From CAZWDO01 sp964632485 [NCBI: uncultured bacterium] (GTDB lineage: Bacteria; JAGOEH01), in contig CAZWDO010000002.1 in assembly GCA_964632485.1 (NCBI GenBank), forward strand, positions 112,942 through 176,941: DNA of 64,000 nt, in the 5' to 3' direction. Positions 55,833 through 63,468 of this stretch are shown piece after piece. Position 1 is the first letter of the stretch. Each line of letters opens with the position of its first letter. Position numbers and translations under genes: made by a program. The notes beneath the pieces were generated by a model. It was not told the origin of the DNA and made no database searches. It was given only the letters and a program-made list of their open reading frames with translations.

Positions 55833-56999
55833 ATGACACTTCAATTTATGATTTTTATCCTTGTGGCGTTTTCAGTTTACGCTTTGATAAACACTTATAT
55901 TTATCGACGGGGAAGACAGGGAATCTCTCGTGGCAGCTTATTGAATTTTTACTTTAAGCCTGTTTTTTGGATAGTTGTTTTGGCCTATCCCCTGGGTCGT
56001 CTGTTCGAACGAATCTGGATATGTTGGTTTAGTTCAATGCTAATTCATATTGGGGCTTTTTGGCTGGGAGCCATGTTATATTTTTTCCTTTTTTTAATTG
56101 TCTTAGATTTATTGCGCCTTTTCAATTATTTATTTCATATCGCCCCGAGTTTATTCAAACGTAAAGACCAGTCGATTAAAAATATTCTTTTTTGGTCAAT
56201 ATCTTTCACAGTGATTACGCTTTGCGCTATCGGTTATTGGAATGCGCATCATCCTCGTATGCAACCGGTGCGTCTATCAATCAACAAGGAAGCCGGAGAA
56301 CTTGATTCTCTGAAAATCGCATTGATAACCGATATCCATATGGGGATTATGATTGATGGTTCAGATATAACTGGTTTAGTCGATCAAGTTAATGCGATGG
56401 AACCTGATATTGTATTACTGGGCGGGGATATTGTCGATGAAGATGTGAGTTCAGTTTTGCATAATGGCGGCTGTGAACCATTTAAGCATTTTCAGGCTCC
56501 TTTGGGAATCTTTGCGATATCCGGTAACCACGAGTATATTGGTGGAATTGATGAAGCGGTTCCCTTTATCCGTAATTGCGGTATTCATTTACTAATGGAT
56601 TCAGTGGCAATGATCGATAGTAGTTTTTACCTGATAGGCAGGCAGGATTATAGCGGTGTGCGTTTTACATACCATCCCCGGAAATCTATGAAAGAACTGA
56701 TGAGCGGCATTGATAAGCGATTCCCATTGATTTTACTTGATCATCAACCGTGGAATCTGGCCGAGGCGGTCGTAAATGGAATTGATCTTCAATTGTCGGG
56801 ACATACTCACTACGGTCAGCTTTGGCCCTTGAATTTTCTGGTCCGTTCCTTGTATGTATTAAGCTGGGGACTGAAAAGTTATGGTCAGACCCATATTTAT
56901 GTTTCCAGCGGCTATGGTTTCTGGGGCCCTCCCATGCGGCTGGGTAACCACCCGGAATGGGTATTGCTCACAGTCTATTTCAAACCCCGACACCCATAA
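55833..56999 (+). CDS. Membrane-anchored metallophosphoesterase
   Basis: 388 residues with about four N-terminal membrane segments (residues ~4-20, 45-60, 70-98, 125-142), then a calcineurin-like phosphoesterase domain with all metal-binding blocks: TDIHMG, GGDIVDED, SGNHEYIGG, LDHQP and SGHTHYGQLWPLN. The membrane-plus-GHTH layout matches the YaeI/YkuE group, which act on lipid-linked phosphates or UDP-sugar lipids; the substrate here is unknown. Own promoter upstream. The start ATG 55833 has only a modest ribosome site (AGGGAATGTAA). Confidence 0.85.
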   Translation: MTLQFMIFILVAFSVYALINTYIYRRGRQGISRGSLLNFYFKPVFWIVVLAYPLGRLFERIWICWFSSMLIHIGAFWLGAMLYFFLFLIVLDLLRLFNYLFHIAPSLFKRKDQSIKNILFWSISFTVITLCAIGYWNAHHPRMQPVRLSINKEAGELDSLKIALITDIHMGIMIDGSDITGLVDQVNAMEPDIVLLGGDIVDEDVSSVLHNGGCEPFKHFQAPLGIFAISGNHEYIGGIDEAVPFIRNCGIHLLMDSVAMIDSSFYLIGRQDYSGVRFTYHPRKSMKELMSGIDKRFPLILLDHQPWNLAEAVVNGIDLQLSGHTHYGQLWPLNFLVRSLYVLSWGLKSYGQTHIYVSSGYGFWGPPMRLGNHPEWVLLTVYFKPRHP

Positions 57000-57073
57000 A
57001 TAATCGGAACTGTTTTAATTAATGTCTGAATATTTTGTTTTAGGTGAATATAGTTTAACAAAGGAGCTACGGA

Positions 57074-58747
57074 ATGTCTACTTGGTATCGGCTGGTAACA
57101 ATTGGCGCCATTTTTTTTGTATGGGCCTTGGTAACAATGTGTAACAACACAAAACAGGGGAATGCATCAGAAGAAATGAAACAAAAACTTGAGCAGTTTT
57201 CAAAAACTGAAGTGAGTGTAAACCTGGGCGGATTGAGTGATAGCGAGAAAAAAGTGCTGGCATACCTGACGGATGCGGCAAAATTGATGGATTCTATTTT
57301 CTTGCGACAAGTTTATGAAGGAAACGTCCAACTTGAAATGGAACTATTGAGCGCTGATAATAAAGTAGATCCCGCAATAAAAGAATATTTTAAAATTATG
57401 TTCGGACCTTTTGATCGTCTTGACCATCATCGTCCCTTTATTCCTGGACATTTAAAACCCCAGGGAGCCAATTTTTATCCGGCGGATATGACCAAAGAGA
57501 ATTTTCAGGACTGGCTTGAAACTCATCCCGATCAACGATTGCCCTTTATTTCCGAGTTTACGGTTATTCGGCGGGATAGTAACGGATTGAAGGCCATTCC
57601 GTATTCTGAATTTTATGTAAGTTATCTGACTCGTTGCGCTGAATATCTGCGTAAAGCCGCTGAAGTCAGTGAGAACGCGTCGCTGGCAAATTATTTGTTA
57701 ACCCGCGCCGAGGCATTTTTTACGAACGACTATTATGAAAGCGATAAGGCATGGATGGATGTTCAGCATTCTAATATCGAAATTGTGATTGGCCCTTATG
57801 AAGTATATGAGGATGAGATGTTTAATTATAAAGCTTCTTTTGAAGCATTTGTCTGTGTGACTGATTTGCAGGAATCGAACAAATTATCCATGTTTGCCGA
57901 TTATTTGAACGATATTGAAGTCCATCTGCCCCTGCCGGATTCTTTACGAGGTCAGCCCAAAGGAAGTGAATCCCCGATTTATGTCGTTAACTTGTTTTTT
58001 TCCGCTGGGGATACGAAAGCGGGCGTTCAAACTCTGGCTTTCAATTTACCGAATGATGAACGAGTGCGCCAGGAAAAGGGTTCAAAAAAAGTGATGATGA
58101 AAAACATCCATGAGGCAAAATTTAACCAAATCTTGTTGCCGATTGCCCGAGAGGTGCTTATCGAGGATCAATATCAGTGGGCAACCTTTGAAGCATTTTT
58201 CAATCATACGCTTATGCATGAAATTTCGCATGGTGTCGGTCCTGGTTATATTCGGGTTAATGGTCTCGAAACTGAAGTCAAATTAGAACTTAAAGAGACT
58301 TATTCCCGTATTGAAGAAGCGAAAGCTGATGTTTTAGGCATGTACAATAATCTGTTTATGGTTGAAAAAGGAGTTTATTCCGATGAGATCGTGGAATCAA
58401 TCTGGGTGACCTATTTAACCAATATTTTTCGTTCAGTTCGTTTTGGCATCAATGAAGCCCATGGCGCTGCTAACGCTATGATATATAATTTTTTACTGGA
58501 ACGGGATGCTTATCACTACGATGAAAAGACAAATCGTATTGCTGTAAATTTTGAGAAAATCGAACCGGCAATTATTGAGTTGGCGGAAACGATTCTCATC
58601 ATAGAAGCAACGGGTGATTATAAAGCGGCAACCGACCTATTGAAGCAGTACGCAGTTGATTCGCCATCTTTGATGAAGCTGCGTTCGAAATTGGTTCATA
58701 TTCCGGTCGATATTTACCCGGAATTTACGCTCTTTGATCAGAAATAA
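57074..58747 (+). CDS. M49-like (dipeptidyl-peptidase III-related) zinc metallopeptidase, likely envelope-anchored
   Basis: 557 residues. N-terminal hydrophobic segment (6-21) ends in TMCNN; a lipoprotein is possible though Met before the Cys is not a standard lipobox. The zinc site is HEISHGVGPG near residue 384 with a second ligand motif EEAKAD ~35 residues later. Classical DPP III has HExxGH; the HExxHGxGP form found here matches the related branch known from the C-terminal part of plant NUDT3-type proteins. The length is near that branch. AAAGGAG precedes ATG 57074. The natural substrate is unknown. Confidence 0.78.
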   Translation: MSTWYRLVTIGAIFFVWALVTMCNNTKQGNASEEMKQKLEQFSKTEVSVNLGGLSDSEKKVLAYLTDAAKLMDSIFLRQVYEGNVQLEMELLSADNKVDPAIKEYFKIMFGPFDRLDHHRPFIPGHLKPQGANFYPADMTKENFQDWLETHPDQRLPFISEFTVIRRDSNGLKAIPYSEFYVSYLTRCAEYLRKAAEVSENASLANYLLTRAEAFFTNDYYESDKAWMDVQHSNIEIVIGPYEVYEDEMFNYKASFEAFVCVTDLQESNKLSMFADYLNDIEVHLPLPDSLRGQPKGSESPIYVVNLFFSAGDTKAGVQTLAFNLPNDERVRQEKGSKKVMMKNIHEAKFNQILLPIAREVLIEDQYQWATFEAFFNHTLMHEISHGVGPGYIRVNGLETEVKLELKETYSRIEEAKADVLGMYNNLFMVEKGVYSDEIVESIWVTYLTNIFRSVRFGINEAHGAANAMIYNFLLERDAYHYDEKTNRIAVNFEKIEPAIIELAETILIIEATGDYKAATDLLKQYAVDSPSLMKLRSKLVHIPVDIYPEFTLFDQK

Positions 58748-58776
58748 GATTTAAAACTGTGTTTTTTATTGAAAAT

Positions 58777-58810
58777 AATTTGCCACGGAAGGTAAAATCT
58801 GTGGCAAATT
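58777..58810. terminator. Ten-base-pair hairpin between convergent genes
   Basis: AATTTGCCAC (58777-58786) pairs with GTGGCAAATT (58801-58810). It lies between the peptidase gene and the minus-strand radical SAM cassette. On minus it is followed by ATTTTC, on plus by no T-run. The remaining 220 bases up to 59031 hold only very short frames, none convincing as a precursor peptide. Confidence 0.5.
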
Positions 58811-59030
58811 AGTTGAATATAGGGCAAACCGAATTCCTGGCAGTCGTATGACATATCTTTGCGGATGGGTGTTTGCTTCAAGTTAGGTAAATTAAAAAAG
58901 TACTCAGGGCTTTTCCGTATAACTTAGCAATTATAATGTCCTTTTTCGACAAAGCATTACCATGTTAGTGTTTTCTCTGAACACTATGATTGCTGATCAT
59001 GCTAGGTAATAAAATGCGCAATTGATTGTT

Positions 59031-60179
59031 TTATTCGCTGCAGACAGGGGAAGCGACTTGAGACGGTTCTGCAACAAATTTGCGCGATTCAGGGAAAAGT
59101 CCCAATCGATCGGCTTCTTCGCAGAACCAGTATCCATTGTTAATTTCTCCGGTCATGGCATAGGTAATTGCCAGGCATGAGCCCAGACATTTAGCCTTAA
59201 AAATACAACGGCTGCAGATACCTTTGAGATTGTTGGGAATATCTTCGCGGATTTTTTTGAAAATGGGACCGTTCACCCAAACATCCCGGATATCATCTTT
59301 TTTTATATTCCCCATGATTAGTTCTGGCTCTGTGCGGCCGATGCCGCAGATTGAAATATCCCCGTTGCCCATCAATCCGCAGATAAAATGGATATGGCAT
59401 TCCCCAGTATGCGAAACAATTTCACGAAAATCTTTTAACCCGGTCGGTACGGAAAAAAAGATGCGAAATCGATATTTAGGCATTAAAATTTGATATACAT
59501 ATTTATAAAGGTGCATTAATCGGACAACCGGAACGATTCGGGATTCTTTAGCAACAGAAAGCGCGCGCCCGGAAGGTATTACCGGATTGATTTTAAACGA
59601 ATTGGCGCCCAGTTGAATGGCAAGTTGGACGGTAGATTCGATTAGATTTTCATTGTCGGTATAGAGCGACATGATAATTTGTACACCCATTCCGGCTTTA
59701 ACGGAGTTTTTAATACCCTGGACAGTTTGCTCAAAGGCGCCCGGTTGGCCGCGTAGCCGATCGTGGATCTCGGCATTAGGGCCATCCAGGCTGATGGCAA
59801 CATGTCGCATCCCCACTTCTTTCAGGGTTTTGGCCATTTTTTCATCAATCAGCGTTCCATTGGTTTCAATTGTCATGGAGATGTTCTGTTCTTTCATCCA
59901 ACGCATCAACTCAGGGGTATCATCCCGCAGTAAGGGTTCACCTCCGGTAAATTTAACGGAATGGCAACCGATATCCCGGGCTTTTATAAAAGTGTCTTTA
60001 ATTTGATCGATCGTGATTTCCCGCGCTTTGATGCGTTCGATGTACTCATCTATGGTCTGAATTTGCTGGGGAGCGACCCAGCAGTGATTGCAGTTTAAAT
60101 TACATCGATCCGTTGGATAGAGATAGATTGTACCTAACGGTGGAACTCCCGGCGGGAGCTTGAATTTAGCTTGATCCAT
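59031..60179 (-). CDS. Radical SAM/SPASM maturase-like enzyme B of a PqqD-linked cassette
   Basis: 382 residues from ATG 60179, which has GAGGAA upstream and begins one base after the stop of the preceding gene. Radical SAM core: Cys26, Cys30, Cys33 (TDRCNLNCNHCW), GGEPLL, TIETNGTL and SLDGPN. The SPASM-type C-terminus has CGLMGNGDISICGI and CSRCIFKAKCLGSC (C-x2-C-x5-C-x3-C), fitting two auxiliary clusters. By memory of the family, the PLGTIYLYPTDRCNL start and GVQIIMSL...NSFKINPV resemble ScmF of the SynChlorMet cassette; this needs a search. Peptide modification is the likely chemistry, but the substrate is not identified. The C-terminus (VASPVCSE) ends with a Cys-Ser-Glu. Confidence 0.88.
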   Translation of the reverse strand: MDQAKFKLPPGVPPLGTIYLYPTDRCNLNCNHCWVAPQQIQTIDEYIERIKAREITIDQIKDTFIKARDIGCHSVKFTGGEPLLRDDTPELMRWMKEQNISMTIETNGTLIDEKMAKTLKEVGMRHVAISLDGPNAEIHDRLRGQPGAFEQTVQGIKNSVKAGMGVQIIMSLYTDNENLIESTVQLAIQLGANSFKINPVIPSGRALSVAKESRIVPVVRLMHLYKYVYQILMPKYRFRIFFSVPTGLKDFREIVSHTGECHIHFICGLMGNGDISICGIGRTEPELIMGNIKKDDIRDVWVNGPIFKKIREDIPNNLKGICSRCIFKAKCLGSCLAITYAMTGEINNGYWFCEEADRLGLFPESRKFVAEPSQVASPVCSE

Positions 60180-60180
60180 G

Positions 60181-61287
60181 TTATTCCTCTTTGACACGTC
60201 GGAAGAAGGGAACTTCCAACGAATAAACTTTGTAGCATGACAGGGGATCGTGATTAAAAATCCCTTTTCCCATTCCATAGGGAACCGCGGGACATCCTCC
60301 CGTGCATAATATGTTGTATTCACAGTTTTTACAGTCTTCAAATTCTGCCAGTGTAATATTCATACGCTTGCGAAATTCATTGAGAAGAGGCGAATTGAGC
60401 CAGATATCCTTAAAGGTTTGATTGCGGATATTGCCGCATACCATGTGACTTAACCGATCGCAGGGGGTAACGTTTCCCTCGAAACGAATGGTGACTTCAT
60501 TTCGGACTGAACCGCATCCGGTAACAAACCGAGGTGGAATATTTTTACCCTTCAGTCCCTCATAACGTTGACTAAAATCCTTGAACATGGTATGAGTATC
60601 TAAAACGGTCCCCGATACAATCTGATATTTTTCCTGGAGTTCAACCAATTCTTCCGATAACTGGCGTCGTTCTTCATCATCCAATGCCAATTCACGGAAA
60701 AAAATATCCGCATTTCCGCCACCAATCATAAAATTGAATTTGATCCCGCCACAAGGCCATTTTTTTACCATTTTAATCATGTTTTCAATATCCTGGTAAT
60801 TGTGGCGGGTCACTGTACAGTAGAAAGAAACTCGATGACGGTTATACTTGATTAAATAGTGTATTCCTCGCATAGCGGATTCAAAGGTATTCTTCCCGCG
60901 CATTTTTTCATAGGTCTCGCCATCTGAACCATCCAGGCTGACTAAAATATTACCAATTTTGGGATATTCTCCGATTCTCCGGGCGGCGGATTCGTCAACT
61001 AACGTCGCATTTGTATTAATATCCATCCAGAAATGGCGGGATTGTATATAATCAAATAATTCAAAGATATCTTCGCGCACAAACGGTTCACCTCCGCTGA
61101 TGCGCATACGAAAGACTTTTAGTTCTTCCAATTCATCAAAAAAATGCTTCCATTCGCTGGTAGTGAGTTCATATAAATGTCTGTTTTGGTGGTCGCCGAC
61201 ATTGCAATGTTTGCACGACATATTGCACCGACCTGTAATAGCAATGAAAACAGAAGTCGGGGCACTGATTACATGGAGAATTTTCAT
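60181..61287 (-). CDS. Radical SAM/SPASM maturase-like enzyme A of a PqqD-linked cassette
   Basis: 368 residues. Core motif Cys21, Cys25, Cys28 (GRCNMSCKHC), GGEPFV, DINTNATLV and VSLDGSDGETYE. The SPASM region has TGCGSVRNEVTIRFEGNVTPC and CKNCEYNILCTGGCPA (C-x2-C-x5-C-x3-C). The start STVFIAITGRC-like profile (SAPTSVFIAITGRC) plus FFDELEELKVFRMRISGGEP resembles ScmE of the SynChlorMet cassette, from memory. The two enzymes in one operon are only distantly related, so they probably act on different positions or steps. The ATG at 61287 lies seven bases after the PqqD gene stop, with GAAGCGAC upstream. Confidence 0.88.
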   Translation of the reverse strand: MKILHVISAPTSVFIAITGRCNMSCKHCNVGDHQNRHLYELTTSEWKHFFDELEELKVFRMRISGGEPFVREDIFELFDYIQSRHFWMDINTNATLVDESAARRIGEYPKIGNILVSLDGSDGETYEKMRGKNTFESAMRGIHYLIKYNRHRVSFYCTVTRHNYQDIENMIKMVKKWPCGGIKFNFMIGGGNADIFFRELALDDEERRQLSEELVELQEKYQIVSGTVLDTHTMFKDFSQRYEGLKGKNIPPRFVTGCGSVRNEVTIRFEGNVTPCDRLSHMVCGNIRNQTFKDIWLNSPLLNEFRKRMNITLAEFEDCKNCEYNILCTGGCPAVPYGMGKGIFNHDPLSCYKVYSLEVPFFRRVKEE

Positions 61288-61294
61288 GGTCGCT

Positions 61295-61594
61295 TCACTT
61301 TTTTATGATATAACCCTGGTCGGTTAATTGAGCTATAAATTTTTTTGCGTCATCTTCAACACGAATACGGGCAACATCTTCAAAGGTATCCATCAGTTGA
61401 TCAATCATTGCATGGAATGCGGAACCCTTTAAAAGTGATTGAATTATATCTCGTCCTGTTTCATTCACGGCTTTTAAGGCATTGGTTATAGTATTAAATA
61501 GAAATGCACCGTTATCTTCTTCCCGCAAGACAACATGCTCTGGAAGTATAAAAGTGTCCTCCTCTTTAATTATCATATCGGTGTTCTCAGCCAT
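61295..61594 (-). CDS. PqqD-family peptide chaperone (RiPP recognition element)
   Basis: 99 residues. The central FLFNTITNALKAVNETGRDI then LLKGSAFHAMIDQLMDTF and KKFIAQLTDQGYI match the PqqD fold (winged helix that binds leader peptides and presents them to a radical SAM enzyme). Length is typical. It is sandwiched between a Tat-signal protein carrying a second PqqD-like domain and two radical SAM enzymes. AAAGGAA precedes the ATG. A RiPP-type role is the expected one; no precursor gene is seen adjacent. Confidence 0.8.
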   Translation of the reverse strand: MAENTDMIIKEEDTFILPEHVVLREEDNGAFLFNTITNALKAVNETGRDIIQSLLKGSAFHAMIDQLMDTFEDVARIRVEDDAKKFIAQLTDQGYIIKK

Positions 61595-61606
61595 GATTAT
61601 TCCTTT

Positions 61607-62023
61607 CTAACCGTTTATTTCAATCAGGTTTTTTTTCCAAAGTGTACCTAAAGTCAATAAAATGTCTTCACTTGCCCGTTCTTTTTCAACTTCATATTCC
61701 ACCATCATCGCATCGAGAAGATCTGAATAACGGCTGGTTTTTTTTAATCGGTTCCAAATAAACCAGGCGCTTTCATTTAAAGCAAATTCAGGATAATAAT
61801 ACTGATTTAATAAATACACTTTTTTTCCAAAAAAAGTCAGCTCCCTAAGTTGAGTACGTGTTTTCCATCTGTGTGTCAAGAGAATATCGATCTCTTCCTT
61901 ACTGAATTTCGTTCGCAGCTTTCGCAATCCCCAACCACGGAATGGTGTAACTAACACCGCAAAAAAAATTAAATTCAAAACCATGGATTTTAAAAATTTC
62001 CGGCGTGTTGTAAAACTTTGCAT
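61607..62023 (-). CDS. Tat-signal protein with PqqD-like domain
   Basis: 138 residues. The N-terminus MQSFTTRRKFLKSMVLNLIF has the twin-arginine motif (TRRKFLK) followed by a hydrophobic stretch, so it is probably exported folded or membrane-held; no clear AxA cleavage site is seen. Residues ~65-136 read like a PqqD domain (KVYLLNQYYYPEFALNESAW, FIWNRL, then YSDLLDAMMVEYEV, LGTLWKKNLIEI). The protein has no Cys, so it cannot be a thioether substrate itself. It is the first gene of the cassette with a strong site (GGAGGGG). Function unknown: a membrane-side recognition factor or an exported partner of the modified product are both possible. Confidence 0.65.
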   Translation of the reverse strand: MQSFTTRRKFLKSMVLNLIFFAVLVTPFRGWGLRKLRTKFSKEEIDILLTHRWKTRTQLRELTFFGKKVYLLNQYYYPEFALNESAWFIWNRLKKTSRYSDLLDAMMVEYEVEKERASEDILLTLGTLWKKNLIEING

Positions 62024-62051
62024 TGGTCCCCTCCGGGATTAGTTTTAATGT

Positions 62052-62080
62052 AAATTAATAAAAAAATCAATCGTTGTCAA
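62052..62080 (-). promoter_or_regulatory. Promoter of the radical SAM/PqqD operon
   Basis: On minus: TTGACA (62080-62075), a 17-base spacer and TAATTT (62057-62052). The predicted start near 62045 gives a 22-base leader to the Tat-signal gene. No precursor ORF lies between. Confidence 0.7.
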
Positions 62081-62235
62081 GCAAAAAATCATATTTATAT
62101 TTTTTTATTCTCTTTTGTCTCGTATTTATAAAGATTTAATGGATAAAACCCCGCCAGATCTCGCATAGAAAATTATTTGTTCAAACTATCAATTTGAATT
62201 AGTTTTTGTTTTACCTGAAAACCAAATTAAGGGTT

Positions 62236-62254
62236 TCTTAACCGAATCTTAACA
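62236..62254 (+). promoter_or_regulatory. Pho-box-like direct repeat upstream of pstS
   Basis: TCTTAAC at 62236-62242 and again at 62247-62253, an 11-base period, as in PhoB/PhoP-family operators. CTTAAC(C) repeats are the form known for the cyanobacterial SphR box. A weaker ATTAAG is one further period upstream (about 62226). It lies ~70 bases before the pstS start, suggesting phosphate-starvation control. Confidence 0.65.
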
Positions 62255-62323
62255 ATTGGTTTATTTTTAATTAATAATTAATGCGTATTATCAGAGCACA
62301 AACTTTATGAAAGGAAGGCCGAA

Positions 62324-63364
62324 ATGAAACGTAACAAAATGATTAGCTGGATAGCGCTTTTTATAGCGATTATTCCACTGACACTGCAAGCGCAAGATAT
62401 GGAATTGTTAGGAGCCGGAGCTACTTTTCCGTATCCGTTGTATTCAAAAATTTTTGATGTGTATCATTCACTTAATTCAATGAAAGTGAATTATCAGGCG
62501 ATCGGTTCAGGTGGGGGTGTTAAACAATTATTGTCTCAAACCGTGGATTTCGGGGCCAGTGATGCGTTCCTAAATGAAAATGAACTGGCTCAGTCTAAAA
62601 CTCCGATACTACATATTCCGATTTGTATGGGGGCTGTTGTATTGACCTATAATCTTCCCGGCAATAGTGAATTAAAATTTTCTCCGGATATCATTGCTGA
62701 TATTTTTCTGGGGAAAGTAACGAAATGGAACGATGCGCGACTGCAAAGCATCAATCCCGGCATCAAGTTGCCGTCAATGGATATCGTCATTGTCCATCGT
62801 TCAGACGGCAGTGGAACGACCTTTATTTTTAGTGATTATCTTTCAAAAGTGAGTTCCGATTGGCAAAAGAAGGTCGGCGCCGGAAAAGCGTTAAATTGGC
62901 CGGCTGGATTAGGCGCTAAAGGCAATCCGGGAGTTGCCGGGATGATCAAACAATTGCCGGGTTCAATTGGTTATGTAGAGCTGATCTATGCATTGGAAAA
63001 TAAAATGCCGATTGGTTCCATTAAAAATTCCAGCGGTCAATTTATTCAACCCACTATCCAATCCGTATCGTTGGCGGCTAATACTGATATTCCGGCGGAT
63101 ACGCGGGTCTCATTGACGAATACAACTGCCAAAGAAGGGTATCCGATTAGTGGTTTGACATGGATTCTTCTTTATCAGGAACAGAATTATAACAACCGAT
63201 CCGCCCAACGCGCCACAAATTTGGCTAACCTTTTGTGGTGGATGGTACATGAAGGCCAGCAATATGCCCAACCTCTGCATTATGCGCCATTACCGGAAAA
63301 AATGGTAAAATTAACGGAAACGATTCTAAAAACTCTGACCTATCAAAAGAAACCATTATTGTAG
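62324..63364 (+). CDS. pstS: Phosphate ABC transporter substrate-binding protein PstS
   Basis: 346 residues with a Sec signal peptide cleaved near LQA-QD. Binding motifs: LLGAGATFPYPLYSKIF, YQAIGSGGGVKQLL, DFGASDA and VHRSDGSGTTFIFSDYL, which hold phosphate by Ser/Asp/Arg contacts. It captures phosphate in the periplasm for PstCAB. GAAAGGAAGG precedes the ATG. The gene is preceded by a Pho-box-like repeat and followed after ~100 bases by pstC on the same strand. Confidence 0.95.
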   Translation: MKRNKMISWIALFIAIIPLTLQAQDMELLGAGATFPYPLYSKIFDVYHSLNSMKVNYQAIGSGGGVKQLLSQTVDFGASDAFLNENELAQSKTPILHIPICMGAVVLTYNLPGNSELKFSPDIIADIFLGKVTKWNDARLQSINPGIKLPSMDIVIVHRSDGSGTTFIFSDYLSKVSSDWQKKVGAGKALNWPAGLGAKGNPGVAGMIKQLPGSIGYVELIYALENKMPIGSIKNSSGQFIQPTIQSVSLAANTDIPADTRVSLTNTTAKEGYPISGLTWILLYQEQNYNNRSAQRATNLANLLWWMVHEGQQYAQPLHYAPLPEKMVKLTETILKTLTYQKKPLL

Positions 63365-63468
63365 TATGAATTGCCATTTACTCTCTATCAGCAAAAGGTT
63401 AAACCAGGGTTTGATACCATCCCTGCATTTAAAAACAGCTTTAGCATTACGGCTTCAAGGCAGGTGAA

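Noticed and set aside
58744-58860. 38-codon minus-strand ORF downstream of the radical SAM genes, considered as a precursor peptide
   Set aside because: No ribosome site, overlaps the hairpin 58777-58810 and the end of the peptidase gene, and lacks a leader/core look.
60180-60341. 54-residue N-terminal extension of the second radical SAM enzyme
   Set aside because: It lies inside the coding region of the first enzyme; the ATG at 60179 has GAGGAA and begins one base after the upstream stop.
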